This document shows positions 34,097 to 42,247 of a stretch of DNA of 51,008 nucleotides, in pieces. Every line of letters begins with the position of its first letter. Position 1 is the first letter of the stretch. The notes beneath the pieces were generated by a model. That model was not told the origin of the DNA. It saw only the letters and a list, made by a program, of their open reading frames with translations, and did no database searches. The translations under genes were made by a program, and so were the position numbers. The DNA is taken from NCBI GenBank assembly GCA_030693205.1, contig JAUYBG010000005.1, positions 73,017 through 124,024 on the forward strand, read 5' to 3'. This DNA comes from a bacterium. GTDB taxonomy: Bacteria > Patescibacteriota > Minisyncoccia > JAHIHE01.

Positions 34097-36295
34097 TTAT
34101 TCTTTCGTTTCAGCTTCGTTTATCGGATTTTTTGAGTTTGTAAAATCGCACTTTGGGTACTGGTTGCAACCATAGAAAATTCTTTTGAATTTGCCTTTTT
34201 TCTCGATAATTTCTCCTTCGCCGCATTTGGGGCATTTCATACCGATTAGTTTTTCTATTTTTTTAATATTTTTGCATTCTGGGTATTTATTGCAACCCAA
34301 GAACGCTCCAAAGCGTCCGTATTTGACCTGCATTGGCGCGCCGCACAAGGCGCATTTTTCGTTTATTAGAGATTCTTTTAGGGCTTTTTCTTCGCCCATT
34401 GGCTTGGTGGTTTTGCAGTCCGGGTAATTGGTGCAAGCCATAAACTTTCCGAAGCGTCCGAGCTTGATTATCATTGGCGAGCCGCACTTGGGGCATTTTT
34501 CGTCCGATTTTTCTTCAGTCAAGTCTTTTTTATTTATTTCTTTTTCTTTTTTTATTAAGTTTTTTTTGAACGGGCCGTAGAACTCTTTTATAACCGGCAC
34601 CCATTGTTTTTTATTTTCCGCGATTTCATCCAGGCTTTCTTCCATGGCAGCGGTGAATTTTATGTCGACTATTTGAGGAAAATGTTCAACTAAAACCTTA
34701 TTGACCAGAACCCCGATTTCTTTGGGATGGAATCTTTTTTCAATTTTTTCCACATAGCCGCGGTCTTCAATCGTGCTGATGGTTGGCGCGTAGGTGGACG
34801 GTCGGCCGATGCCGAATTCTTCCAGCGCTTTAATCAAGCTTGCCTCATTATATCTTGGCGGAGGCGAAGTGAAGCGCTGTTCGGTCGCAGTATTTATCAA
34901 ATCCAATTTTTCTTCTTTTTCCAGTATGGGCAAGATAACATCTTCTGATTTAGTCGGATAAACTTTTAAAAATCCGTCAAATTTTATTATTGATCCGTTT
35001 GCCCGCAAAGTGTAATTTTTTTTATTTGCCGCTTCGGCGTTTATATCCACGCTGGTCGAATCAATTATGGCGCTGGCCATTTGAGAGGCCATCATTCTTT
35101 GCCAAATAAGCTGGTAGACTTTGAATTGTTTGCTGTCGAGGAATTCTTTTATGCTTTCGGGGTCGCGCGCGGGGTTGGTGGGACGGATCGCTTCGTGCGC
35201 CTCCTGAGCTCCTTTGCTTTTTGTTTTGAATTTTCTGGGCTCATTGGCAGCGTACTCGCGGCCGAATTTTTCGGTGATATAAGTTTTGGCGGCCGCGAGG
35301 GAATCTTCACTCAGATTAAGCGAGTCGGTTCTCATGTAAGTTATTAATCCGACTGGTCCGGCGGCGCCTAGTTCCATACCTTCATATAATTGTTGGGCGA
35401 TCATCATCGTCTGTTTGGCGCTGTATCCGAAAGTATTGCTTGAGGCTTGCTGAAGCGTGCTGGTGGTAAAAGGCGGCAAAGGGTTCCGTCCCGTTTCTTT
35501 CTTTTTTATTTCCAGTACTTTGTACTTCGCGCCGTCCAGTTCATTTTTGATTTTTTCCGCTTCGGTTTTTGTTTTGATTCCCAGTTTCGACAGAGTTTCG
35601 TCGTTTACTTTGACTAATCGCGCGGTGAAGCTTTCGTCTTTTTTTGTTTGCGTTTCGGGATTTGACCGGGATTTGACCGAGGCTTTTTGAAGCAATGTTT
35701 TTATTTCCCAATATTCATCGGGAATAAATTTTTTTATTTCTTCTTCGCGCTCCACGATCAAGCGGACGGCAACCGATTGCACGCGTCCGGCGGAAAGTCC
35801 GTAGCGAATTTTTTTCCAGAGAAGAGGGGAGAGTTCGTAGCCGACCAGGCGATCCAATACGCGGCGCGCTTGTTGGGCGTCCACTAGGTGCATATCGATT
35901 TGGCGCGGATTAGCCAAAGCTTTTTCAATGGCAGATTTGGTGATTTCGTGAAAAACGATCCTTTCATATTTTTTCTTGCCTTTTTTGGAGCCGAATTCTC
36001 CTAGGTTTAAGATCTGAGCCAAATGCCAGGATATGGCTTCTCCTTCACGGTCTTCATCGGAAGCGAGTATGATCTTATCGGCATCGGCGGCGATGCTTTT
36101 CAGCTCAGCGATATGTTTTTTGCTTTTCGGGTTTGAGATATATTCTGGTTCAAAATCATTCTCTGTGTCAACGCCGAGTTTGCTTTTGGGCAGATCGCGG
36201 ACGTGGCCATAGGAGGATCGGACAATGTAATCATCGCTTAAAAATTTTGAAATAGTTTTTGCTTTGGTCGGAGACTCCACTATTATTAAATTCAT
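34097..36295 (-). CDS. topA: DNA topoisomerase I
   Basis: Type IA topoisomerase relaxing negative supercoils. The TOPRIM domain starts with LIIVESPTKAKTISKFL, followed by LASDEDREGEAISWHLA. The active-site Tyr is in GLITYMRTDSLNLS. Three C-terminal four-Cys zinc ribbons are visible from about residue 600 onward (CPKCGSPMI...CTNYPDC; CALCGAPMQ...CNKYPEC; CPKCGEGEI...CNQYPKC). Length (732 aa) is usual. dprA lies 33 bp upstream on the same strand; dprA-topA pairing is common in bacteria. Confidence 0.97.
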   Translation of the reverse strand: MNLIIVESPTKAKTISKFLSDDYIVRSSYGHVRDLPKSKLGVDTENDFEPEYISNPKSKKHIAELKSIAADADKIILASDEDREGEAISWHLAQILNLGEFGSKKGKKKYERIVFHEITKSAIEKALANPRQIDMHLVDAQQARRVLDRLVGYELSPLLWKKIRYGLSAGRVQSVAVRLIVEREEEIKKFIPDEYWEIKTLLQKASVKSRSNPETQTKKDESFTARLVKVNDETLSKLGIKTKTEAEKIKNELDGAKYKVLEIKKKETGRNPLPPFTTSTLQQASSNTFGYSAKQTMMIAQQLYEGMELGAAGPVGLITYMRTDSLNLSEDSLAAAKTYITEKFGREYAANEPRKFKTKSKGAQEAHEAIRPTNPARDPESIKEFLDSKQFKVYQLIWQRMMASQMASAIIDSTSVDINAEAANKKNYTLRANGSIIKFDGFLKVYPTKSEDVILPILEKEEKLDLINTATEQRFTSPPPRYNEASLIKALEEFGIGRPSTYAPTISTIEDRGYVEKIEKRFHPKEIGVLVNKVLVEHFPQIVDIKFTAAMEESLDEIAENKKQWVPVIKEFYGPFKKNLIKKEKEINKKDLTEEKSDEKCPKCGSPMIIKLGRFGKFMACTNYPDCKTTKPMGEEKALKESLINEKCALCGAPMQVKYGRFGAFLGCNKYPECKNIKKIEKLIGMKCPKCGEGEIIEKKGKFKRIFYGCNQYPKCDFTNSKNPINEAETKE

Positions 36296-36328
36296 AGGTT
36301 ATGATAAAAATTATATTAGAATTATTAT

Positions 36329-37414
36329 TTATTTCATTATCGCATAATTTCCGCTTCCCAAGTTTCGCACCAGTCCTTTCATTTCCATAAGCGTCAGAGC
36401 GCTGGATATTTTATTTGCATCGTTTTTAACTTTTTCAGCAATGGCGTCTATGTGGAGCGGTTCGGCGCCGAGAAAAGATAAAATAGTTTCTTCTTCCGGC
36501 GATGCGGAAACAATACTTCTATTAATAGTATATTCCTTGGCTTTAGTCAAGTTTAGTTCGTCAAGAATCTCTTGGCAAGAGGTGATTATTTTTGCTCCTT
36601 GCTTGATTAAATTGTTTGTTCCGACCGAGTTCGGCCAATGAATTCCGCCCGGGATCGCAAAGACATCTCTATTGCAATCAAGAGCAAGCTTGGCTGTGAT
36701 GAGGGCGCCTGATTTTTCCGCCGCTTCGACTACCAGCACTGCCGGAGTGAGTCCGCAAATAATTCGATTTCTGAGAGGGAATTGGTGTTTTAGCGCGGGT
36801 TTTCCGAATGCGTATTCGGAGACAAGGGCGCCGTGCGCGATGATTTTTTCCGCGATTTGTTTCCGGGGGGAAAGATTGTATGAATCAAGTCCGGAAGCCA
36901 GAACCGCGATCGTTTTCGCGCCGTTTGATATCGCGGTTTCGTGCGCGGCAGTATCAACGCCATATGCCATTCCGCTGACAATGCTTAATCCGGATCTTGC
37001 CAGGCCGCCAACGATATCGTTTATTACCTGGGTGCCGTAAGAGGATATTTTTCTTGATCCTACAACTGCCAGAGGAAAATTTAAGGCTTCGGTCAGCTGG
37101 CCTTTTATGTAGAGTATCGCGGGAGGCGAATAACTTTCTTTTAAAAGTTTCGGATAATTTTTATCATTAATTGTTATGGCAGTGATTTGCTCTTTGGCTA
37201 ATTTTTCCCATTCTTTATCGGGAGAGATTGCCGGGCGCAGGCTTGTTATTTTTTCGGTTAACGATTCGTCCAGTCCGCTTTGTTTCAGTTCTTGAGCGCT
37301 GGCGTGCCAGGCATTTTCCAAATTTTTAAAATAAAACGATAATTTTTTAAATCTGACCGGTCCTATTTCTCCGATAAGATTAAAAGCGTTATAATATTTA
37401 GTATCGTCGGTCAT
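36329..37414 (-). CDS. dprA: DNA-processing protein DprA
   Basis: Loads RecA on incoming single-stranded DNA in natural transformation. The N-terminal helical SAM/HhH-like region (about 1-70) precedes the Rossmann core with VVGSRKISSYG, GLSIVSGMAYGVDTAAHE and PLRNRIICGLTPAVLVVEA, and the C-terminal winged helix (about 295-361, IDAIAEKVKNDANKISSALTLMEMKG). Length (361 aa) is normal. It is transcribed with topA. It suggests DNA-uptake competence, widely inferred for CPR bacteria. Confidence 0.95.
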   Translation of the reverse strand: MTDDTKYYNAFNLIGEIGPVRFKKLSFYFKNLENAWHASAQELKQSGLDESLTEKITSLRPAISPDKEWEKLAKEQITAITINDKNYPKLLKESYSPPAILYIKGQLTEALNFPLAVVGSRKISSYGTQVINDIVGGLARSGLSIVSGMAYGVDTAAHETAISNGAKTIAVLASGLDSYNLSPRKQIAEKIIAHGALVSEYAFGKPALKHQFPLRNRIICGLTPAVLVVEAAEKSGALITAKLALDCNRDVFAIPGGIHWPNSVGTNNLIKQGAKIITSCQEILDELNLTKAKEYTINRSIVSASPEEETILSFLGAEPLHIDAIAEKVKNDANKISSALTLMEMKGLVRNLGSGNYAIMK

Positions 37415-37446
37415 AGACTAGGTTTAAAGGAAAAATTATTTTGCTA

Positions 37447-37474
37447 TTGACAAATTTTATATATCTGCTATAAT
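37447..37474 (+). promoter_or_regulatory. Strong promoter of the 37.5-kb non-coding RNA
   Basis: Perfect consensus TTGACA (37447-37452), 16-bp spacer and TATAAT (37469-37474). It is the best promoter match in the window. Confidence 0.8.
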
Positions 37475-37481
37475 ATTTAGT

Positions 37482-37650
37482 TCTAACGAATATGTATCCA
37501 GTGCATTACTTCTCAGTATTCTACTGGCAAGTCGCGAACGCATGCCTATCCTCCTTGGTTATGCTAGTAGCCATAAGTTAAAGTTAGCTTTTTATAAAGC
37601 AAAACTTTTCACTTGTCGGTAGTATTTTGAGAAGTAATTTTTGTTCTTTT
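37482..37650 (+). ncRNA. Candidate structured small RNA with an anti-Shine-Dalgarno loop
   Basis: About 170 nt without a plausible ORF. A closing stem pairs 37505-37532 with 37611-37638 (26 of 28 positions, including G-U), with a U-rich tail (37638-37650) serving as terminator. Inside are two hairpins. The first, GCATGCC (37540-37546) with GGTTATGC (37557-37564, one bulge), shows loop TATCCTCCTT; the second lies at 37580-37608. The loop sequence CCTCCTT (37550-37556) equals the 16S anti-SD. Not SRP RNA, tmRNA or RNase P by their key motifs. A divergent 6S RNA cannot be excluded, although the Y-shape is unlike it. Confidence 0.7.
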
Positions 37651-37745
37651 AAAATAATTCTTGCAGGAAGAAAATCGGGTATTAATGTCGGTCGAGAATT
37701 TATTTTCTTGACCTTATTTTTTTGTCAAAACTTCAAATTAATATT

Positions 37746-37772
37746 TGTCATGCTGAATTTATTTCAGCATCT
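37746..37772. repeat. Palindromic REP, TGTCATxCTGAA..TTCAGxATCT family (copy 1)
   Basis: TGTCATGCTGAA followed by TTATTTCAGCATCT. An intergenic member of the family also found at 37828-37854 (reverse orientation) and 50962-50988. Confidence 0.8.
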
Positions 37773-37817
37773 TTAAGACTCACTTATAGTATTATGGATT
37801 ACTATTGTGTGTTATAA

Positions 37818-38387
37818 TTATTTTTTTAGATCCTGAAATGAATTCAGGATGACAGGAATAGTCTTTTCAACAACCGCATTAATTATTTTCTGTTCTTCTG
37901 CTGTAAAATTTTCCAAAACAAATTCTTTTGTAAGAATTTGTTTTGCCCCGAGCTTGTCGAGGGGCTTATCTTCAATCCCGATTCCTATCCGAATTCTGGT
38001 AAAATCTTTTGTTTCCAGCGCATCAATGATCGATTGTACTCCTTTGTGTCCGGCGGAAGTGCGGCCCCGCGCGATCTTGTATTTTCCGAGCTGAATATCC
38101 AGATCATCGTGAATGACGATAATATCCGCAACATTGATTTTATAATAATCAGCGATAGCCTTGACCGCTTTGCCCGATTCGTTCATAAAAGTTTGCGGTT
38201 TGGCAAGAATAATTTTTTCGCCATCAATCATTCCTTCCGAAATTTCCGCGTTAAATTTAAGTTGTTTGCCCCGAGCGGAGTCGAGGGGAAAATTGGCGGC
38301 GATTTTATCAAGCGCCATAAATCCGGCATTGTGCCGGGTTTTTTTATATTTCTCACCCGGATTTCCCAGGCCGATGATTAGTTTCAT
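37818..38387 (-). CDS. pth: Peptidyl-tRNA hydrolase carrying three repeat-derived peptide inserts
   Basis: Releases tRNA from peptidyl-tRNA. Family motifs are LIIGLGNPGEKYKKTRHNAG (catalytic His19), PQTFMNESGKAV, VIHDDLDI and RTSAGHKGVQSI. Three stretches are translated repeats: PLDSARGK (residues about 34-41, from a CCCCGAGC palindrome), KPLDKLGA (about 140-148, a variant copy), and the C-terminal VILNSFQDL (about 177-186, from a TGTCATCCTGAA-type REP). All keep the frame and fall in variable loops or the tail, so the enzyme is probably functional. Confidence 0.93.
   Translation of the reverse strand: MKLIIGLGNPGEKYKKTRHNAGFMALDKIAANFPLDSARGKQLKFNAEISEGMIDGEKIILAKPQTFMNESGKAVKAIADYYKINVADIIVIHDDLDIQLGKYKIARGRTSAGHKGVQSIIDALETKDFTRIRIGIGIEDKPLDKLGAKQILTKEFVLENFTAEEQKIINAVVEKTIPVILNSFQDLKK
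37828..37854. repeat. Palindromic REP, TGTCATCCTGAA family (copy 2, within pth)
   Basis: AGATCCTGAAATG then AATTCAGGATGACA; reverse orientation relative to copy 1. It encodes the C-terminal tail of Pth. Confidence 0.8.
37946..37964. repeat. CCCCGAGC..GAGGGG palindrome variant (copy 2, within pth)
   Basis: A 19-bp element CCCCGAGCTTGTCGAGGGG in frame in pth. Confidence 0.8.
38269..38288. repeat. CCCCGAGC..GAGGGG palindrome (copy 3, within pth)
   Basis: The same 20-mer as at 32693-32712, coding residues 34-40 of Pth. Confidence 0.85.
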
Positions 38388-38414
38388 AATTTTAGTTTTT
38401 AAAAATTAAACTCA

Positions 38415-39398
38415 TTATTCCTGATAAAACTTTTTCAATTCTTCATAGCTTGGATCTTTTGGCAGCAATACATCCGCCTCGTTTATATTATCAGCGCGCA
38501 ATAACCCTGTTTCCATATTCGAATTAGGGATTTTGCTTTCTGTATTTTCGACGTTCTTTGCGATGGCGTTCAGTTTTTGCAATTGAGGAAGAGAAATGTC
38601 GGTTTTGACATTTTCACCGATAATATTCAGAATATCCGTTACTTTGAAAATGTTATCCCAAAGATTATTTTTTTCTATTTTTTCTTTTAACAGAAAAATT
38701 ATCTTATGCTGGCGTTTGATGCGGCTAAAGTCTCCTTCAATGTTGTGGCGCGACCGGGCCAGCTTCAGAGCCAGATCGCCATCCAGATGATAATTGCCCG
38801 CTTTCAGAAAAAGCGGATCGTAGCCAAAACTGTCGTTGGGAAATGTCGGATCAGCGAGGTCTTCTTCCAAGGTATAATCTATGCCGCCCGCTACATCGAT
38901 AATTTTCTTAAAAGCTTCAAAATTAGCTATAACATAATAATTAGCGGGAATGCCGGTGATCTTTTTGATCTCCTCGGAAAGAATTTTAATTCCTTTTCTG
39001 GGATCGTCTTTGGCATATCGGGCATAGATGGAATTTATCTTGCCCCAATATTGGCTTTCCGGCAGTTCGACATAAAGATCTCTCGGAATAGAATTAACGG
39101 TTACTGTTTTTTGGTCGGACGAGATCGTGAGGATAATGATCGTATCCGTCAGATTTTCCCCGTTATGTTTGGGACCGGCAATGCCCAGAAGCAAGATGTT
39201 AGTTTCGTTATTCGGGTTTTTTCTCAATTCATTGTCGCTGGCTAATAAAATTTTTTTGAATTGGCTGATGATCTCGTTTTTTGAAGGGTTTTCGAATTCG
39301 TAAATGTTCTCCGCCGCTCCCATAAATTTCGCGCCGATGAAAACAAAAGCGGAAACAATGATCATTAGAAAAATTATCAAAAATAGGGATTTTTTCAT
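38415..39398 (-). CDS. LytR-CpsA-Psr (LCP) family cell-envelope protein
   Basis: Membrane-anchored phosphotransferase family that attaches glycopolymers to peptidoglycan. An N-terminal TM helix (about 4-24) precedes the extracytoplasmic LCP domain with NILLLGIAGPKHNGENLTDTI, SIPRDLYVELP, INSIYARY, and the R-x-R-H pattern LARSRHNIEGDFSRIKRQH with catalytic arginines. Length (327 aa) is usual. On the same strand as pth, separated by 27 bp. The acceptor and donor polymers are unknown. Confidence 0.92.
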   Translation of the reverse strand: MKKSLFLIIFLMIIVSAFVFIGAKFMGAAENIYEFENPSKNEIISQFKKILLASDNELRKNPNNETNILLLGIAGPKHNGENLTDTIIILTISSDQKTVTVNSIPRDLYVELPESQYWGKINSIYARYAKDDPRKGIKILSEEIKKITGIPANYYVIANFEAFKKIIDVAGGIDYTLEEDLADPTFPNDSFGYDPLFLKAGNYHLDGDLALKLARSRHNIEGDFSRIKRQHKIIFLLKEKIEKNNLWDNIFKVTDILNIIGENVKTDISLPQLQKLNAIAKNVENTESKIPNSNMETGLLRADNINEADVLLPKDPSYEELKKFYQE

Positions 39399-39709
39399 TG
39401 AATTATTTTATTGTATATACTAAATATACAGGATACTTGAAATTGATTCAATAGGGTGGTACAATGGATAGGTAAATATAAGCTATGAAAAATAGCGAGT
39501 TATTGTTATTGTGAGTGATAATAGCAAAAAAAAGTTTTTAATGACAAAAGTCAAAAGTCAAAAGTCAAATGACAAATGTCAAATCAATTTTAAAATTCAA
39601 ATGTCAAATTAAGTCATTTGTCTGGCTTTACCAGATCTTGCGCGGCGAGAGATTTTAGGCTTTGAATTTGAAGAGTTATTTGATTTTTGAAATTTGTATT
39701 TAGAATATT
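39399..39709. other. Intergenic region (311 bp) with promoter and dispersed repeats
   Basis: It contains a good plus-strand promoter, TTGAAA (39436-39441), 17-bp spacer, TACAAT (39459-39464), about 246 bp upstream of lepB. A short self-complementary stretch (39482-39530) and a tract of AAAGTCA / AAATGACAAATGTCA repeats (39541-39616) follow. No ORF is supported. The promoter may serve lepB-hisS with a long leader or a small RNA. Confidence 0.5.
39541..39616. repeat. TGACAAATGTC-type tandem repeat (intergenic copy)
   Basis: Successive AAAAGTC and AAATGACAAATGTC units. The 25 bp at 39564-39588 are identical to a segment inside leuS (16478-16502). Confidence 0.8.
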
Positions 39710-40354
39710 ATGTATAAAAGCCTTAAAAAAGAAATCGACGAGCTGTCGGGCCGCGAAGAAAATCTTGAGAAAAGCAACCAGAAAAAATCTTATAAAGTTT
39801 TTTTTGATTTTTTAAAAGAAATCATAAAGGTAGTAATAGTATCGGCTATTGTGGTTATTCCGATCAGGTATTATTTGATCCAGCCTTTTTTTGTCAGTGG
39901 AGCAAGTATGGCGCCCCAATTTCATAATGGAGAGTATTTGATCATTGACGAGTTTAGCTATAGGAATAACGCGCCCCAAAGAGGAGATGTTATTGTTTTT
40001 CGTTATCCGAAAGATATGTCTCAATTTTATATCAAGCGCATTATCGGATTGCCGGGTGAGACAATACAAATAAAAAACGAGCAAGTTGTGATTTATGACA
40101 AAAATAAGCAACTTTATCCCTGGGGGTTATTGCTAGACGAAACCGGGTATCTGAATAAAGAAGAGGCGACTAAGGGCAATATCGATCTCGTGCTTGAGGA
40201 CAATCAATATTTTGTTCTGGGCGATAACAGGCAGTTCAGCTCGGATTCCCGATATTGGGGGCCGGTGGACAAAAAATTTATCATTGGAAAAGTTTGGGTT
40301 CGCGCTTGGCCATTCAATAACCTAAAAATATTTTCACAGCAAATAACTTATTAG
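39710..40354 (+). CDS. lepB: Signal peptidase I
   Basis: Membrane serine protease removing signal peptides. A cytoplasmic N-terminus (about 1-35) precedes one TM helix (about 36-58). The catalytic Ser66 is in SGASMAPQF and the general base Lys109 in FYIKRIIGLPG. Box E GDNRQFSSDSRYWGPV is present. Length (214 aa) fits the bacterial type with a single TM. It is needed for the surface proteins seen at 28-34 kb. hisS follows 19 bp later. Confidence 0.95.
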   Translation: MYKSLKKEIDELSGREENLEKSNQKKSYKVFFDFLKEIIKVVIVSAIVVIPIRYYLIQPFFVSGASMAPQFHNGEYLIIDEFSYRNNAPQRGDVIVFRYPKDMSQFYIKRIIGLPGETIQIKNEQVVIYDKNKQLYPWGLLLDETGYLNKEEATKGNIDLVLEDNQYFVLGDNRQFSSDSRYWGPVDKKFIIGKVWVRAWPFNNLKIFSQQITY

Positions 40355-40373
40355 TTCATAATCATTTAATATT

Positions 40374-41669
40374 ATGTCGCCAAAAGTAAAATTAGAAAAT
40401 CTTATCGCTCCAAAAGGAATGCAAGATGTAATGCCCAGCGATTATTTATACCGGGATCATATTTTTTCTGTTGTGGATAAACTGGGCAAGATATATGGCT
40501 TCAGCCGGATCGAAACGCCTATCTTGGAAGATTCAAGATTGTTTCTGAGGAGCATCGGGGAAAATACGGATATAGTGGAAAAAGAAACGTACAGCTTGAT
40601 CACTAAAGGCGGCGATAAATTAAGCTTGCGCCCGGAAGGCACCGCTGGCGTAATAAGGGCGTATATCAGCAATGGTATGGCAAACTGGTCTCAGCCGGTC
40701 AAGCTTTCCTATACAGGGCCGATGTTCCGCTATGACAGGCCTCAGGCGGGAAGACAGCGGCAGTTTACTCAAGCGGGTTTTGAAATTATCGGCAGTCTGG
40801 ATCCGGTTTTTGATGCGCAAATGATACAGCTGGTTTATTCCATTTTTAAAAAAATAAAACTGAAAAATATTGTTATCAATATCAATAGTATCGGAGACGC
40901 GAAATGCCGCAATAAATACAAGACCGCTTTGGTGGATTATTATAAATCTCGGGCGAATAAATTATGTCCGGATTGCCGCCGCCGATTAAGTAAAAATCCC
41001 TTAAGGCTTTTGGATTGCAAGGAAGAAAAATGTTCTGCCATGAGGGAGTTCGCACCGCAGATAGTGGATTATTTATGCGCGGAATGCCACAATCATTTTA
41101 AATCGGTTCTCGAATATCTGGACGAAATAAATATTCCGTACATTTTAAATCCCTATTTGGTCAGAGGATTGGATTATTATACAAAGACGGTTTTTGAGGT
41201 TATTGTTGAAGGGGATAATAAAAGACAATTATCTTTGGGCGGCGGCGGCCGGTATGACGATTTGGTGGAAATTCTGGGCGGCGCTCCAACGCCGGCGATC
41301 GGAGTGGCTTTGGGGATCGAAAGAATCGTGGATCAGCTGAAAGCATCTCGCGTTGCTTTGTCAAAAAATTATTTAGCCAAGGTTTTTATAGTTCAATTGG
41401 GCGACAAAGCCAAGAAAAAAAGTTTTAAATTGTTCAATGATCTCTTGGAAGCCGGCATTCCCGCGGCAGAATCTTTCGGCCGCGGCAGCATCAAAAGCCA
41501 GTTAAGAGTAGCCAACAGGCTCGCGGTAAAAATAGTTCTTATAATCGGACAGAAAGAATCTTTGGATGGTACGGTTATTTTGCGCGATATGGAAAGCGGA
41601 ATGCAAGAAATTATCGACGGCGCCAAGATCGTTAAAATGGTTAAGAAAAAAATAAAAAACGGAAACTAG
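40374..41669 (+). CDS. hisS: Histidyl-tRNA synthetase
   Basis: Class II synthetase. Motif 1 lies in the N-terminal PKGMQDVMP/IETPILED region, motif 2 in TGPMFRYDRPQAGRQRQFTQAG, the His-A signature in RGLDYYTKTVFEV, and motif 3 in GVALGIERI. The C-terminal anticodon-binding domain (about 335-425) is complete. A Cys-pair insertion (CPDCRR...CKEEKC...CAEC) in the middle could bind zinc. Length is 431 aa. It is followed 3 bp later by a HIT gene. Confidence 0.96.
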   Translation: MSPKVKLENLIAPKGMQDVMPSDYLYRDHIFSVVDKLGKIYGFSRIETPILEDSRLFLRSIGENTDIVEKETYSLITKGGDKLSLRPEGTAGVIRAYISNGMANWSQPVKLSYTGPMFRYDRPQAGRQRQFTQAGFEIIGSLDPVFDAQMIQLVYSIFKKIKLKNIVININSIGDAKCRNKYKTALVDYYKSRANKLCPDCRRRLSKNPLRLLDCKEEKCSAMREFAPQIVDYLCAECHNHFKSVLEYLDEINIPYILNPYLVRGLDYYTKTVFEVIVEGDNKRQLSLGGGGRYDDLVEILGGAPTPAIGVALGIERIVDQLKASRVALSKNYLAKVFIVQLGDKAKKKSFKLFNDLLEAGIPAAESFGRGSIKSQLRVANRLAVKIVLIIGQKESLDGTVILRDMESGMQEIIDGAKIVKMVKKKIKNGN

Positions 41670-41672
41670 ATC

Positions 41673-42023
41673 ATGTGTGTTTTTTGCAAAATAGTAAATA
41701 AAGAAATAAAAGCGGAGATTCTTTACGAAAGCGACGATGTTCTGGCTTTTAAAGACGCTCATCCTTTGGCGCCGGTTCATGTTTTGATCATACCCAAGGA
41801 GCATATTGAGGGGATAAATTTCTTGGGAGAAACGGAAAAAGACGTTCTATTGGCGGGAAAAATGATAATTGCCGCAAAAAAAATCGCGGAAAAAGAAGGA
41901 ATCGGAAAAAAAGGCTATAAGCTTTTATTCCGGGTAGGGCGAGACGGCGGGCAAGAAGTTTTGCATATCCATTTACATTTATTGGGGGGCGCGAGGCTTG
42001 GAGAAAATATACAGCCGGCATAG
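41673..42023 (+). CDS. HIT-family nucleotide hydrolase/transferase
   Basis: Histidine-triad protein (Hint/HinT-like, 116 aa), probably a purine nucleoside phosphoramidase. The N-terminus CVFCKIVNKEIKAEILYE is the classical Hint start with paired Cys. PVHVLIIPKEHIEG is conserved, and the catalytic triad is in VLHIHLHLLGG. The usual C-terminal MxWPPG is shortened to GENIQPA. It sits directly after hisS. Confidence 0.93.
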   Translation: MCVFCKIVNKEIKAEILYESDDVLAFKDAHPLAPVHVLIIPKEHIEGINFLGETEKDVLLAGKMIIAAKKIAEKEGIGKKGYKLLFRVGRDGGQEVLHIHLHLLGGARLGENIQPA

Positions 42024-42056
42024 AATTTTAAATTTATTTTTTTAAAATAAGCTAGC

Positions 42057-42085
42057 TTTACATTTAGTTAACTTTATTGTATTAT
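42057..42085 (+). promoter_or_regulatory. Promoter for rpsU
   Basis: TTTACA (42057-42062), 17-bp spacer, TATTAT (42080-42085). Transcription should start about 42090-42092, exactly at the 5' arm of the leader stem. Confidence 0.7.
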
Positions 42086-42089
42086 ATAA

Positions 42090-42240
42090 ACCCCTGTACC
42101 AATCTTTCTGTAAAATTAAAAAATCAGTATAATAAGAGAAAAAAGCTATTTATTATACAATTTATAATTACACAAAGAGATTGGTACCGGGGTAAATCCC
42201 CGCATCGGCGGAATATATTTTAAAATATTGAAAGTGAGGT
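42090..42240 (+). promoter_or_regulatory. Structured 5' leader of rpsU with mutually exclusive hairpins
   Basis: 42090-42111 pairs with 42172-42193 (about 20 of 22 positions, including ACCCC/GGGGT and GTACCAATCT/AGATTGGTAC). Inside, GTATAATAA/TTATTATAC forms a second hairpin. The GGGG of the 3' arm (42189-42192) can instead pair with CCCC (42198-42201) in a tight hairpin CGGGG-TAAAT-CCCCG. Two alternative folds just upstream of the Shine-Dalgarno (GAGGTG, 42236-42241) suggest a regulatory switch, possibly autogenous control by S21. Inference only. Confidence 0.6.
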
Positions 42241-42247
42241 GTGATTT

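Noticed and set aside
37482-37650. SRP RNA, tmRNA or RNase P RNA at the 37.5-kb ncRNA
   Set aside because: No GGAAGG/AGCAGCC SRP loop, no tRNA-like ends or tag ORF, and far too short for RNase P. Left as unassigned.
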